DNA of 64,000 nt. Source: Bondarzewia mesenterica. Taxonomy: Eukaryota > Basidiomycota > Agaricomycetes > Russulales > Bondarzewiaceae. How positions within the stretch are numbered: the first letter of the stretch is position 1; the number at the start of each line of letters is the position of its first letter. The stretch spans positions 1 through 64,000 of the forward strand of contig SGPL01000073.1 in the NCBI GenBank assembly GCA_004802705.1. Reading direction: 5' to 3'. Position numbers and translations under genes: made by a program. Shown here piece by piece: positions 1 through 13,049 of the stretch. A model generated the notes under the pieces. The model was given only the letters and a program-made list of their open reading frames with translations, ran no database searches and was not told the origin of the DNA.

Positions 1-2
1 TG

Positions 3-242
3 TTTCTAGGAAAAGCCAAAGCGGGAACGCTGAGACGGTGGTCGAAGGAAGCACAGGCGGCTGAGCTGCAACAGCTCCAAGTCACGCCAACCTGCTTAAC
101 ACCGGACATCAACGATACGGTGCCAACACTGAGCAGCAATGACTATGAATTGGGTATTCGGACGGGAAACAAATCGCACGAAGAAAGCATCAAATCGGCC
201 TTTCATCAGCCTGACCAATGCTCGTCAGTGAATTGTATTCCG
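3..242 (+). CDS. Partial internal exon of an unknown gene
   Basis: An open frame runs from the window edge to a strong 5' splice site (GTGAGTCC) at 243, reached exactly at a codon boundary; reading on gives a stop at 261-263. The 80 residues are polar, rich in Q, S and T, with no motif I recognise. The gene begins outside the window. A hydrophobic stretch with a GTAAGT-type donor after it lies downstream at about 594-695 and could belong to a later exon, but I could not link the two. Function unknown. Seen: open frame and donor. Inferred: exon of a plus-strand gene. Confidence 0.45.
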
Positions 243-263
243 GTGAGTCCAATTTGCTATTGA

Positions 264-1200
264 ATGCAACATGAGCTCGTCTAAATCTCAAATAACCATT
301 TCTGTACCAGTAGACATGAATTCAAGTTAACGAGCAAGCACCGTTGACAACAAATTTCTGCATGTCCGGATGCATGCATGGGTGTACAGTCGGATCGAGC
401 AATTAACCGTCCGATGACGCGACGCGACGCGTGTCTCCATTGCGAATGCAGTTGTCCTGTAGTGTAATACAGCAACGCACCAATGTTGCTTGTCTTCGGC
501 TCACCCTATGGCAAAAATACTATGTACTCCCTTTTACCATGTGGTGTCTCGACGCGACTCCGGGTCTATCTATGACGGCATTGTCTTTTTCCACCGCAAG
601 TAGTGCTTTCCCAGTATCACCGGTCACCATCGTCCTCGTGTTCCTGCTTTTTATGTCGGTTTCGCTCATCCAGCTTCCTTTGATTTATCGTAAGTATATA
701 GCTTTCCAGTTTGCAACACAACAATGGTCGGCACAAAACCCAGTGAGGCACGAAAGTTGTTGCTTAAGACTGACAAGCCCGTCATATGAGAGACGGCGCT
801 GTGCAAGTCAACTTCATCCCAAATTGCTGCGATAATGTGACCATGACATGTACAAGCGTGATCGTGGCGAGACGAAAAAAAAAATAAGAGAATAACTATT
901 GAGCGGGGGAGGAGTGGGGGGCTGTAGCATGACGTAAAAAGCAGTTGTAAACCAGAACCAGCAAGTGCGCCATAGAGGGGATCATGCAATGTAAAAGTGA
1001 GTAGAGTACGAGGTCATAGCGGTGCAAAGTACTTTTAAGCAAGAGGTCTATGATTGAAGGAGTGAGGTCGACGTGCAGATAGAAAGCGGTGAGTTGAATA
1101 AGCGGCGTGAAGTGCAGAGAGATAGTAGTATACTATGTGAAAACAAATGCGGGAAAAGTAGAGAGCTGCCCGAGAGAAAGAAAGAAGAATGAGAAGGCAC
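264..1200. other. No assigned gene; possible membrane-segment exon
   Basis: This stretch lies between the partial gene and the 3' end of the Hsp70 gene. The only suggestive part is about 594-695 on the plus strand, where a frame encodes roughly 20 consecutive hydrophobic residues (VTIVLVFLLFMSVSLIQLPL) followed by a GTAAGT-type donor. The rest looks non-coding, with A-rich tracts near 877-890 that fit 3' flanks. Confidence 0.3.
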
Positions 1201-3631
<2,431 letters not shown>

Positions 3632-4075
3632 GGCGAATGAGGTGGAAGATGAGAAAGAGGTTGACGTGGTGGAGCCCGAAATTTTTGTGCTCCTTGCGCA
3701 AGCGTGAATTAGGTAATTTTAATCATGTGATCATCGAATATTCCGGAAATTCGCGATTCCTGTTATTTCCAGGAATCTCCTCCAAACTGATTTATCGAGC
3801 AAATTCTGATGCTAAGATGAATCAACAATATGGTTGTTGGACGATCTCGAAAGATTCACCGTCTGCAACATGGATCCCTGTCCATTGAACCTCACCAAGT
3901 CACATCGTGATTTCTGTGCCGTCGGCAAAGGCTTCGGCGAACTTCGGCTACCCCGCATTGCCGGTAACCTATGCCGAGTGTCAAATAAATCTCACTCATT
4001 ATTCCCCGCATTTCCGAGTGCCCACTCTCACTGCGCTCCCCGTCATAAACCATCCGCCCCATTGTTCTCATCAAG
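3632..4075. promoter_or_regulatory. Divergent promoter region, SSC1 / APH kinase
   Basis: The 444 bp between two divergent start codons must carry both promoters. I see no clear TATA box. Heat-shock element-like GAA/TTC blocks are frequent (for example CGAATATTCCGGAAATTCG around 3736-3754, an alternating TTC/GAA array). That would suit an Hsp70 gene, though it is inferred only from the pattern. Confidence 0.4.
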
Positions 4076-5626
4076 ATGACGAACGTGAATCAGTCGAAGA
4101 AGATTGGTGGAGAAATTGGCGAAGTACGCGCTGCCATCAACTTAGAGCGGTTGAACGCATACCTCACAGAAAAGGTTCCGTCCATCAAAGCTCCAGTGGA
4201 GGTCAAGCAGTTCAAGGTGAGTATTTCCTGTTCTGCCGAGATTGATAGGCTGTAAAACAAGAGACGTTCAGTTTGGACAGGTAGGTCGCTTCGCTTTCGC
4301 GCGCAGTGACCATTGAATGGAGCTCGGATACATAGTCGAACCCAACATACTTTTTGACGGATGCAAGGTTGGCAATCTCTCACTGCGCGCAAAATGCCGT
4401 ACCTAATCATACGAAACCTCAGAGGCAACCGATCTGTTCTTCGAAAGAAGCCAGCCGGCCAACTTCTCTCGAAGACGGCACATCAAATCGAACGTGAATA
4501 TATTGTTCTGCGCGCGATCCACAAACACAATACCAACCCGTCTACCTCGCCCTCTCAGCGCGTCCCCGTTCCCGAGCCCATCATTCTATGCGAAGAAAAT
4601 GCCGTCATCGGCACACCGTTCTATATCATGGAGTTTCTAGACGGGCGTATATTCACCGACGTGGGGATGCTTGAAGTACCACCCGATGACAGACGAGAGT
4701 GGTGCGTCACATTCTCATATGTCTTTCTCACTCGTGGTAATAATTCTGTACTATCAACATTCTAGCTGGCTGTCAGCCGTTCGAGCCCTCGCCGCGCTGT
4801 CTTCTCTTGAGCCCGTGGCCATTGGACTCTCAAACTTCGGCCCCTCAACCGACTACTTTCCTCGCCAGATTAAATCTTTGACAGCAATTTCCATCGCTCA
4901 ATCTGAGGCCGTCGATATTGAAAGTCATAAGCCGACAGGCAAAATCCCTCAATTCGACGATATGATTCAATGGTATCGCCGGAATCTACCTGATGAGAGG
5001 AAGACGGGTCTGAGGATTGTTCATGGAGACTACAAGCTCGACAATATGGTCTTTCACCCGACCGAGAACCGCGTAATTGGAATATTGGATTGGGAGCTTT
5101 GCACATTGGGTAGCCCCGTAAGCCCCAATTGTCGGCTGTCAATTTATCTTCGCGCTCACCTCTTCATTTTCTATTGGCTCCGTCAGTTGGCTGATCTCGC
5201 AAACATGACAATTCCTTGGTCGATCGACCTGTCTAAAGTACCAGGCGGTGATTCAGTCACCCAATTCTCGTTGTTGCGCGGATTCAAGAACACTACTAAG
5301 GACGTACCAATCCCTCTTGAGGATCTGGAACGCGAATACTGTCATCTCACCAACCAACCATATCCGATCAAAGAGATGGTTTTTGTACGAAGCTGGATGC
5401 TTTTCAGAGTGCGTTTTTCTTTACATGCACGAGGTCACACCTTTTTCTGATGTTCGTTGTTATAGCTGGCCATCATCTCGCAGGGCATTGCAGCGCGATA
5501 TGCACGCAGACAGGCTAGCTCAGAAAAGGCTTTCATTCAAGGACAGATGTTCCCCGTCATCGGAGGACTTGCTAGAGCGGTACTGGAAGATGCGGGCGAA
5601 TCCATTGGGACCCTGTCAAAGTTGTG
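4076..5626 (+). CDS. APH-fold kinase-like protein (ACAD10/11-type)
   Basis: The protein has the aminoglycoside/choline phosphotransferase fold, like the N-terminal domain of animal ACAD10/ACAD11, which phosphorylate 4-hydroxyacids before beta-oxidation. Visible motifs are the N-lobe strand NPTYFLTDA..GNRSVLRKKP, the IEREY helix, and the hinge YIMEFLDGRIF. The catalytic loop is VHGDYKLDNMVF (about 5020-5055), followed by the metal-binding ILDWELCTLGSP. All catalytic residues (HGD..N and D of DWE) are present. No acyl-CoA dehydrogenase domain follows; the protein ends near SIGTLSKL with stop 5624-5626. Short introns lie around 4216-4270, 4282-4335 and 4368-4421. A peroxisomal or mitochondrial role in fatty-acid use is inferred from the animal homologues. 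Confidence 0.88.
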
Positions 5627-5826
5627 ACCATCGCACTTATATGGGTGCAACCAGTTGTCTTTGTCTATGTATCTTCCTGGGAAGAGCCATGTAATGTTAG
5701 TTTACCAGAGTTTCGCAGATTTTCAAGATACCTCGTACACATTGCGCTCCTTCCGTATGGCGGCCAATAATAGCAAGTGAACTAGCACTACCCTTTGGGA
5801 GCTGCTTTCTCAAAGAACACGCGCTC

Positions 5827-6460
5827 TCAATTTTTCCACAACCTACAACCAGATTTGTCCAACGCCTTTTTGATCGCTTTGTCCCTCCTATTGGGCGCCA
5901 GAGCCAGGCAGGTCGGCACATTTTCTGGCTGCTCTATCCACAGATGGTAAGGCACCGGAGGATCCGCATTGGATAGTGCGGCTGCTAATTTCTCGAGCGT
6001 TGCCACCGAGGACGTCTGAGCGTGCAAACAATGTATGAAGGGTCAGCGCTACGTCAGCAGTGAGGAGCGAAAGCTGACCTGTAGCACTGCCTGCATATGA
6101 GAACACGATCAGTGGTTGAAGAAAACTCGTGTTGCACAGTCAAGCTTGAAGCTTGACGCTCACCTTACGCATATTCTTTAGGTCGTTTAAGTACTCGACC
6201 GTTTCCGGATGCTCTCGAGTCTCATGGAGCACCTGAGATACGTGGAGAATAGCCGACAAGAGGATAAGATCAATTCGCTATATTGCAACGAGGGCACGAA
6301 AAGGACCTACAGCGGCAGTTGCGTGCGCCGCCTGTGCCATGAGAGGGCCCACTCCCCAGCCTTCTGCCTGGAGCATCAGAGAAGAGTAGTCAAGTGATTG
6401 TGATCTGGATAAAGAACGAGAACCAACATCTAGTAAATCCCTTCTCACGACGATCTGCAT
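5827..6460 (-). CDS. PTRHD1: Peptidyl-tRNA hydrolase 2 domain protein (PTRHD1)
   Basis: This is a small protein with the Pth2 fold, resembling human PTRHD1. The start chosen at 6460 gives MQIVVRRDLLD, spliced over a roughly 60-nt intron (donor GTTGGT) to AEGWGVGPLMAQAAHATAAV. A middle exon encodes the ETREHPETVEYLNDLKNMRK region (about 6235-6165). The last exon gives YHLWIEQPENVPTCLALAPNRR, the hallmark of the family, and ends at 5827. Pth2 enzymes release peptides from tRNA; for PTRHD1 that activity is uncertain, so it is safest to name the domain. An additional upstream exon cannot be excluded because the frame stays open beyond the chosen ATG. It is on the same strand as HUB1 further on. 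Confidence 0.85.
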
Positions 6461-7455
6461 GACTAGAGGTTGTTGCTTCGCCTCAGTCGTCTCTGATGCG
6501 ACGGGGGATGCATCTACGATAACAAAAAGAAACAAAATCGTCTGACACTTGAACGGCTTGATGACTGTGTCCCTCAGAGATTATGATTGTGGTACCTTGT
6601 TTAGTTGATGAAGTTTCTGAAAACTTCTCCATCTTTGTTGGGACTGAACTTCGGATGAAAGCTATCTTCGTGCAAGTTGAATTCTTGCTACAAGGGATAT
6701 CCGGAGCTCGGAAGCCTTACCTCGAGCAATGGGCAAAGCGACAGTCCTTTGAGAATGCACTCTCGACGTCAGCGTCGACACGCTGGATTTATGAATGATA
6801 CAGTGTTGGACGATGGAGAAGTTGAACATGACGACTCATTTTAAAACCCCGCGCCGGTTCAGTATTTGTAAGTTATATTTATCTACATACTTATTAGTAA
6901 ATGAGGTATTTACTTGTGGATCTTTTCAAGTACGAAACAATCACTTGTCGATGGCCCAGTAATGGTCCTGTGAATGCGAAGCATTACAGCAGTTGCAGCT
7001 GATTTACTATGGCACTTCACGAGCATAGTGGGACGTTCATCTGCGGAAATTGTGGGCCCGCACAGCCATGCGTATGGTGCAATCGCGCCGATCATTCTCC
7101 GGATTCATTAACTGTGGAAAGCGCCGCCGCACTGTGCACGTCGTCCAGCTCAAATGTCGGCCTGACTTCAGGGCCACATAGGATGCATCGGCAGAAAAAG
7201 TGCATCGCATGACAGTCGATGCAGAGCTCTTATGCACTGCACGGACCATCAAGGGACATCCCACTGCACGCAAGCAAGTATTGAGTCGGAATCATCTGAA
7301 ATCTGTTCGTAGTCCTACAATCAAATGATAGCGCGCCCCATGCGAAACAAGTTATAGAGGGGATAATGAAGACGAATAACTACACCGCATCTGGATGAGG
7401 AGCAAATGCTGCCTCGTCTAGACCCACTAGGGCCACACGAGCCCAAACCCGAGGC
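6461..7455. other. No gene seen
   Basis: About 1 kb between PTRHD1 and HUB1. Short open frames exist on both strands, but none shows a recognisable motif, a consistent splice pattern or biased composition. It presumably holds the 5' region of PTRHD1 and the 3' flank of HUB1. Confidence 0.4.
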
Positions 7456-7889
7456 TCAATACATCTCCAAGCTCATCCCATCATGAATCTCATAGTCTGC
7501 GAGCGTGATGTGGTCTTTGTAGATCGTGTACCTGTTTCAAGCGAGGCACAGGTCAATCCCGCCACGACCAGCCAAAGAAAGGAGGAAACAACGCACCATT
7601 TCTTCAGCTGAATTTTGGTAGAATCGGTCCCTGTCTGTGCGGCGATGAGCTTCTTGAGGTCGCCGACAGTGTCGTCTGGGCTACACTTCACGCGTACTGA
7701 TCACAGTCGGTCCATATGAATGCGGATGAGAGTGAGATAGAGGGGTCAGAGAAAGACGTGAGATGTAAGACGATGATGAGCAAACCTTTGCGGCCCAAAC
7801 GATCATTAGCAATCACCTGTGTCGTTATTTTTTTAAGAGAGAAAGGAATCCAATTTAATAAATTATTCACGTACTTCAATCAGAGGCAT
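7456..7889 (-). CDS. HUB1: Ubiquitin-like modifier Hub1/UBL5
   Basis: This 73-residue ubiquitin-like protein binds spliceosomal proteins non-covalently and tunes splice-site choice. Four exons assemble cleanly: MPLIE (start 7889), [30 protein letters not shown]..., and [20 protein letters not shown] ending LEMY with stop at 7456-7458. The sequence matches Hub1/UBL5 almost throughout, including the invariant Asp used for HIND-motif binding and the double tyrosine/aliphatic C-terminus without the ubiquitin Gly-Gly. The first intron begins GTACGT directly after the fifth codon. The four-exon layout is notable for so short a protein. Very secure. Confidence 0.96.
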
Positions 7890-8296
7890 CTCAAACAGAT
7901 GGAGGTGAACGCAGAGTGAAGGCCGAAAACAAAGAAGAAATGCGATTACATCATACGTAGATAAGATAATATTATCGCCCTGATCGACGTTACCGAAACC
8001 AAAAATGGCTTTGAGAAAAATATTCTTGCCCTTTGCTCTCCACCGTCGATGCCGATCATCATGCCATCGGTAGTGCGGCGCCCTTGGCGATTGTAACTAA
8101 CAATTTTTGTGCTTGCTGTCTTCCCTCCTGATATCACCCTATTCGGACTTCTGCCAGTGGGAGCTCAGAGGATCTCAGCTCAGCGCTCAGAATTCGCACG
8201 GATTTTCACACTAACAAAGTAGAATTCCCAACGGAAGCTTTTCAGGCCCTGCCAGCTCCTTGAGTAGCCTTGAGTCCTTCGTATACGACGGCCTCC

Positions 8297-9194
8297 ATGG
8301 CATGCTTTCGCCGTCGTCCACACTATGATGAAGACTACCACAATCGCCATCAGCATCATCAGCATCACCACCACCACCATGCTCGCAGACATTCTTTGCA
8401 CACCTTTTCAACCACCTTCTTTCTGTTTTGCGCATTCATTCTCTTCCTTCTCGTAGCGCTTTCCTTGCCTATCATCAAGCCCATATATTTGCTCACTATC
8501 AATGCTATTCCGGTGGCCAACCAACCCGTGACTAGCATTGGGACGGAACTGAGATTCGGCGTATGGGGGTTTTGCGTGACAAGGTTCGTAGTATGTGCTT
8601 AATCGCCTCGCCTCCATCCAACCTTCGTCGACTGATCTGCCCCACGTTTTTCAGTGCTTTGAATCCACCCACCTTATTGACGAATAGTGGAGATTGTGTT
8701 GGTCCTCGGCTGGGGTATACGATCTCCCCTGACATCCTGGCCCTGATCGGCAACGCGAACCTGCTTACCGTCATCCTGAAGGGTCTCACTGTTCTCCTCG
8801 TCCTACACCCCGTCGCCGCAGGTCTCGCCTTTCTCACTTTCTTCCTCATCTTGTGCACCTGTTGCGTCAGCCCTTTCGTCCTCTGGATTCTCTCGCTCCT
8901 GGTCGGAATCGTCACCGCGATAGTGTCTTCCGTCGTCTTGGCGGCTGACTTGGCACTCGTAATTGTTGCACGCAGCAAAGTCAAGGATGTCACGCTGGGC
9001 ACGTTCACAGTTCGTTTTGGGAACGGCGTTTGGATGATAGTCGCAGCTGTCGCCCTTATATGGCTATGTGTGATATTGTTGTCCGTTAGAGTGTGCTCCT
9101 GTTGCGGGTTCAGACGGTTTGTTATTTTGTCTTTGCATTAAGTCTCCATGGTGCTTACTTCTCAATCCATAGGAAATATGATGATAGGTACTAA
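8297..9194 (+). CDS. SUR7/PalI family four-TM membrane protein, His-rich N-terminus
   Basis: This is a membrane protein of the SUR7/PalI(Rim9) family, whose members organise eisosome membrane domains or take part in ambient-pH signalling. Residues about 6-32 form a cytosolic tail in which roughly half the residues are histidine (HHQHHHHHHARRH). Transmembrane segment 1 follows (FFLFCAFILFLLVALSLPII). After an intron (8583 to about 8653) comes an extracellular loop with a conserved-looking Cys (SGDCVGPRLGYTI), then three more membrane segments. A last intron (donor GTTTGT near 9119) joins the short ending RKYDDRY, stop 9192-9194. The short C-terminus fits the Rim9-like branch better than long PalI. 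The start is the first ATG in frame. Confidence 0.82.
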
Positions 9195-9840
9195 CGGCCC
9201 CGACGATTTGATTGCTTAGCGTTCTCTTGATGCCCATGCTATGATGCCCCACTGATACCTATAGCTTGACGACCTCGCTGTAACTCCCAGACACTTGATT
9301 CTCTTGGATAGTGGCTCGAAGTGATTGTTTTTGTTCGTTCTTCTTCGGGACTCAAACGCAAAAACACAACCGTGCATCACGACTCTCTCAAAGCAACTAT
9401 CTCCAACCGTGGCAACATATACACTTTGAGGCCATGGCAAAATTTCTATCACCTCAAGGATGGCAAACACTCGAAGCCAGGAAAATTCGCCGACACGGAC
9501 CAGTATCAGATTTGGCTTACAACGGTGCAGGTGTCAAAGATGTCGAATACGTAGTATGCTTATATTATATATACGTATGTACAGTAGACATTAGTGCGAT
9601 AGAATGCTCTGATGACAATGCAACTATGGCAGGTATGTGAGACATGAAGGACATACAGTATCGACCTACTACTCCGACTCGGAGACCCAAGAAAACATCG
9701 AGAATACAAAAATACCAAGAGAACATCAATCTGATAAAGTGTTAAAGGAAAACAGCCGAGATATAAGACAGCAACATGCAGAGACAGCAGAATGACGCGG
9801 AGGAGCCCCCTAGCTAGATAGGTGACAGTGGTATAATGAA
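9195..9840. other. No gene seen
   Basis: This lies between the 3' end of the SUR7/PalI gene and a DUF6699 remnant. Two overlapping short frames at 9311-9554 have no motif. AT-rich stretches near 9557-9590 suggest untranscribed or 3' flank sequence. Confidence 0.35.
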
Positions 9841-10143
9841 TCATGGAGGACCGATGATAAGCTTCATCCTTACCACCCCGTTTTCAGGGGAAATGCAAAC
9901 AAGCCCCTTGAAGCAATAATTTCGTAGCAGATAATCGACACGCTTTACGCCATCGCCCTGAGGCTGCAGCCGCAAGTCAGAAGCGAAGCTCTTGTGGCGC
10001 CTAGTGTACGCCCTCGAGACTTCCGTCTCCTGCTGGAGGGACAGCTGCGCCCACTCTTCACGTGTGACATCCCGCTGAAGATGCGCGTGCAGCGCATGGA
10101 GGACGTCACCGACAGTGACGTACGGGATCGCGGTGGCGAGCAG
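9841..10143 (-). pseudogene. Headless DUF6699-like remnant
   Basis: A clean 100-codon frame ends at 9841-9843 and reads IPYVTVGDVLHALHAHLQRD, EEWAQLS, YLLRNYCFKGL and a final RMKLIIGPP. This resembles the basidiomycete domain of unknown function DUF6699. No ATG starts this frame; a TGA stop lies just upstream, at about 10159, and no AG acceptor is available there, so the N-terminal part is missing. An ATG at about 10158 is in a different frame. It may be a truncated gene, or a gene with a sequencing error near 10145. No function is known for the domain. Confidence 0.55.
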
Positions 10144-10868
10144 TGAACGAGCAGGTCATGTGCGGGAAGGGGAGGGAGGGAGGGGTGGAGATCTGGGTCC
10201 TAATGTGCTCTGGGGCAGTGTAGTGCGTTATTTACATCATTTTTATATGTTTTTTTTTTTCGAATCTTAGAATGGGGGCCGTTGAAATTTGTTTTGTGAT
10301 TGAGAGAGCGGTAGTGTCCGGGGCTGCTCATGTTGGCTCTGCATTGCAAATAATATTGTCTGTAATTCACAAAATATGGATCTGGATAACTTAGAAGGAC
10401 TATTGCGAACTGGGACGCGATGTTCTCGCTTTCGAATTCGGTGACCTGGCGCTTGTGCGACGCTTCGTTTTCGTGCTCACCGACGTTGCATTCATGATAA
10501 ACGAGGCGAGTTTGGTCGCTGGTCTTCATTAATGCTATGCGACTCGTGAGTTCGAACAGCTCAAGGGGCAAGCAACCCTTCCCTCAGTTCCTTTTGGCTT
10601 TCAAGCTATGATGCAGCATGCTCATAGACAAACGATGGGGTAGGTTTGGTCAAAGAGATATATGTGCTACATACCGAGGTGATAATAAAGGCCGCGTGAG
10701 GCGTGGGGATGACGGCTCCGACGGTGGGGATCATTGACAGGTTCGATGTGCCGCGCTCCGCAGCGCATCATCCTGTGCTGCCTCGTTTCATCGTTCAGCT
10801 TCCAAGATCCGGCAGAACATGTGCACAAGGAATATTTGACCTGCTGCAGCATGGTAGAAAACACAATA
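10144..10868. other. No gene seen
   Basis: Intergenic sequence upstream of the DUF6699 remnant and downstream of the F-box gene. It contains an 11-nt T tract at 10250-10260 and a GGGAGG-rich purine stretch at 10165-10190. No coding signal is evident. Confidence 0.35.
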
Positions 10869-12709
10869 CTAAGGAAGATCTCCATCATCGTAGACCGTTG
10901 GTTCTTTGAAGGGTCCGAGGGCCCATTGTCCCATGGGCTCATCTGCTGGAAGGATAAACGCGTGCTCGACGATGATACGGCGATCTATTTCCGCTGTAAA
11001 ATGGGCCTGGATCTCGTCCTCGGCGATGGCGAGTTTGAATGGAGAAGAGGAAGAAGAGAACGCGGCGCGCGCAGCAAGGCCATCGCGTAGGAGGTCCAAG
11101 TACTTTCGCGATTCGTCACTCTTGAGATCGACCAGGCGAAGAGTGAGACGTGTCATCGCGGGAAGGAGCCTGTTTTGCGACGCGCCAGCAACGACAGGCA
11201 CAACCGCCGCTGCTGATAGAAGAGAAGAATCGATCTCCAATCTCTGTTCTCCAAAGGCGCGCAAAAAGCCATATACGACGTCTCCCACTAAGTGAACTGT
11301 GTCGACCTCCTGCAAGCGGCCGAAGGTAGCCAGCCATCTCCGCTTCGACACGGAAAAACGGCCCTCGATGTATAACTCTCGGACATGGTCGAGTGGCAAT
11401 TGCGCACAGATGCCGGTCATCAAACGAGCAGTGGCATCGCGGCAGTAAGTGGACGCCGCGGCCCATTCGATGGAGAAATCGTACTTCAGGAACGAATTGT
11501 ATGTGGACGTACCGAATGCGGTAGGATCGGGACTTGCTACACCGAGACGGATGCGGAGGCCCCAATAGACTGATTCGTCGATCACGAGCTTCGTTAGGTC
11601 GGCGGAGGAGCCGCGAGCACTCCGTGCGCGTGAGTCTAGGAACCCGGCTACTATGTTTGCGAGATCTGCTGCTACAAGATTAGGTGCATTCCGGCGGTCG
11701 GCGTGCACAACCTTGATTGCTATGGCTGTGTCTGGGGGTAACTTGATGTATCTGGAGAAGTCGTAGCAGTCCGAGATAATGCCCCTGAGCGATGATACCT
11801 GGAGATGGGAAAGGGTAACGCTTTTGTCCAGTTGGGTAGCAGCACCACGCACAGGTGGAAGGCAGTGGTCGAGGACGAGCGTCTGCAGACGAGGTGTACG
11901 TTCGAGAACCTGGAGTAGCTGCGCAGTAGATGGTTTCGAAGGAACATAGTGCAATGCAAGGGTGGTCAATGCTTCGTGTGTAAAGGCTGGTGAATTCCAC
12001 GGCATAGAACAGCTCCTGAGTTCTAGGCAAGATAAGCGAGGTGCACGACCGTCGAATAACGTTTCGGGTATAGTGCAGCCAGTTTGAGCACCATCCACAC
12101 AACAAAAAGATAGCTCTTCAAGCAGCGGTGCAGGACGACGAACCATGTCGGAGACAAGGGTTTGGATCTCCGTCTGTGGACCCATTAGGCTGATGTGATA
12201 GGCACGATGACTCTCCGCGAGAGCCAGCCGAGTAGACTCGAACCGCCATTTGTATCCAGTACCAGAATAGCTGTTGCTGATGGCGAGGGGTGTCTGTCGA
12301 GAGCGTGTAAGCATCTCTGTGACGTATTTTGGATCAGAGAGCGGCGGGCGGGCCCACAAATTCGAGCAAGCCATGGTGAGTTCCCGCCATCTTCGACAGA
12401 CTCCGATCACCAAAGGCCAGAAAGGACGGGATCGCGGGACGCAACAATTCACAAAAGAAGTAAACCTGCTGAATCCTTCTGGAGGTTGCAATGGGAAGCA
12501 AAGGAAACTGAATATATGCACTATTAATTCGTTCGGCAAGCGCAGAGTGAAGTCTTCATTGACATGGCGGCTTTGCGCAAGAGCTGATCCAACCGTCTCT
12601 GTTTTTGATTGTTCTGAGGTGGTTGGTACTTCAAGAGGTGTTGGGCTGGAGGAAAAGAGGTCAATGACGACTCCGACTGGTCACAAGTGACAGCCTACAC
12701 ATGCAACAT
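10869..12709 (-). CDS. F-box protein
   Basis: This is an agaricomycete-type F-box protein, a likely substrate receptor of an SCF ubiquitin ligase. The F-box reads LRLPNELIVHIFSFL then VCRRWRELTMACSNLW, with a longer than usual insert between the two halves. The remaining roughly 450 residues look like degenerate leucine-rich repeats (ITxLxLxxL-type blocks such as LTTLALHYV and LQTLVLDHC). The frame is open to about 12665 without an ATG. I place the start at 12709: an 11-nt first exon (ATG TTG CAT GT), a 54-nt intron (donor GTAGGC at 12698, acceptor CTCTTTTCCTCCAG at 12645), then exon 2 in phase. This start is inferred. The stop is at 10869-10871. It is divergent from the BRCT gene. Confidence 0.85.
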
Positions 12710-13049
12710 CGAGGCGTAGTTATGAAGAAACAATGATGTTATGCGATGAGAGTTTGCAGTTGGAATTGAATTGAGCTAAGTGAGGCCTTGAAGTGATTTT
12801 ATCAGACGCAGGTTGGGCGAAGTCACGAAGGGCGCTCAGATTCAGAAACCGAAGCTACTGAGTGTCACGTGTGCCACCATCGCGTCTGTTACGTAACCGA
12901 ACAGCGCGTCGCGTTGAAAGCTTCCGAAATTCATCCTATTTCTCTCTCCCTGCTTCGACGCATAGTCTAGTCAAGGTATGTCATCGGATAACTCCCGAGC
13001 TTTTCCTTGGAAGTGACAAATTAACTCGCCAGCCCATTTGCAGTCGGAC
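12710..13049. promoter_or_regulatory. Divergent promoter region, F-box / BRCT gene
   Basis: About 340 bp separate the two opposed start codons. The stretch CTCTCTCCCTGC near 12942-12953 is a pyrimidine-rich block just ahead of the BRCT gene. A GTATGT...CAG intron-like segment (12976-13043) suggests a 5' UTR intron for that gene. Confidence 0.35.
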
